Of a DNA stretch of 64,000 nt, positions 63,969 to 64,000 are shown piece after piece. The stretch covers positions 248,001 through 312,000 of the forward strand of contig NZ_JAKRNI010000001.1 of NCBI RefSeq assembly GCF_022346945.1, written 5' to 3'. The DNA is from Microbacterium sp. ACRRU (GTDB lineage Bacteria; Actinomycetota; Actinomycetes; Actinomycetales; Microbacteriaceae). The notes under the pieces are model-generated. The model ran no database searches, was not told where the DNA came from, and saw only the letters and a program-made list of their open reading frames with translations. Within the stretch, counting starts at the first letter, position 1; every line of letters begins with the position of its first letter. The translations under genes were made by a program, and so were the position numbers.

Positions 63969-64000
63969 CACCGCCCGCACGGCCGCGCACGCCGAGAAGC

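Overview
The window is a contiguous stretch of a high-GC Gram-positive chromosome, most like Microbacterium or a close relative in Microbacteriaceae. I base this on gene content and order (ilvDBNC-serA, leuB-ilvE, leuCD-murA-plsC-gpsA-ddl-DUF3515-thiL, rsmD-recG-coaD-yceD-rpmF-rnc-mutM-smc-ftsY), the strong G/C bias at third codon positions, and actinobacterial signals such as TANNNT -10 boxes, GTG starts, a DtxR-type iron box and an LAxTG sorting signal. No phage, transposase, CRISPR array or other obvious mobile element is visible. It reads as core chromosome with a few accessory insertions.

Layout. 1-8.6 kb: 3' end of otsB, the branched-chain amino acid operon ilvD-ilvB-ilvN-ilvC, two small membrane proteins, serA. 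8.7-19 kb: a TetR/MFS efflux pair, leuB and ilvE, a fumarylacetoacetase-family enzyme with an MFS carrier, a class V aminotransferase divergent from a LysR regulator, gltX. 19-24 kb: tRNA-Gln, a very large secreted alpha/beta hydrolase with a sortase signal, a lipoprotein and an orphan LuxR-type response regulator. 24-32 kb: a ferric iron ABC transporter behind an iron box, then the fructose PTS operon (DeoR regulator, fruK, fruA, ptsH). 32-38.7 kb: MBL-fold hydrolase, tRNA-Glu, an ECF sigma factor with a DUF4349 membrane partner, TerC, and a sulfur-scavenging pair (flavin monooxygenase and PLP sulfhydrylase). 38.8-46.8 kb: leuCD behind a candidate leucine leader peptide, then murA, plsC-like, gpsA, ddl, DUF3515, thiL. 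46.9-64 kb: rsmD, recG, coaD, yceD, rpmF, rnc, mutM, a GNAT operon headed by an unannotated 32-residue small ORF, smc, ftsY, a hypothetical gene, a pyrimidine-dimer-glycosylase-like gene, lipB-lipA, a TetR regulator, ffh.

Themes across the window. (1) ilvD, ilvB, ilvN, ilvC, leuB, ilvE, leuC and leuD together cover nearly all of valine, isoleucine and leucine synthesis (leuA and ilvA are not here). (2) Many genes have a TANNNT box ending almost exactly 6 bases before the start codon, as expected for leaderless mRNAs. (3) The heptamer GGATGCC/GGCATCC is strikingly common on both strands, in all reading frames and between genes, and forms the stem of the ptsH terminator. (4) Most intergenic gaps of 90 bp or more between convergent genes hold a long inverted repeat. 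(5) The strongest sigma-A-like promoter I see, followed by a near-perfect Shine-Dalgarno, drives the 32-residue ORF at about 54.3 kb.

All calls are from reading sequence and motifs; no database search was possible.
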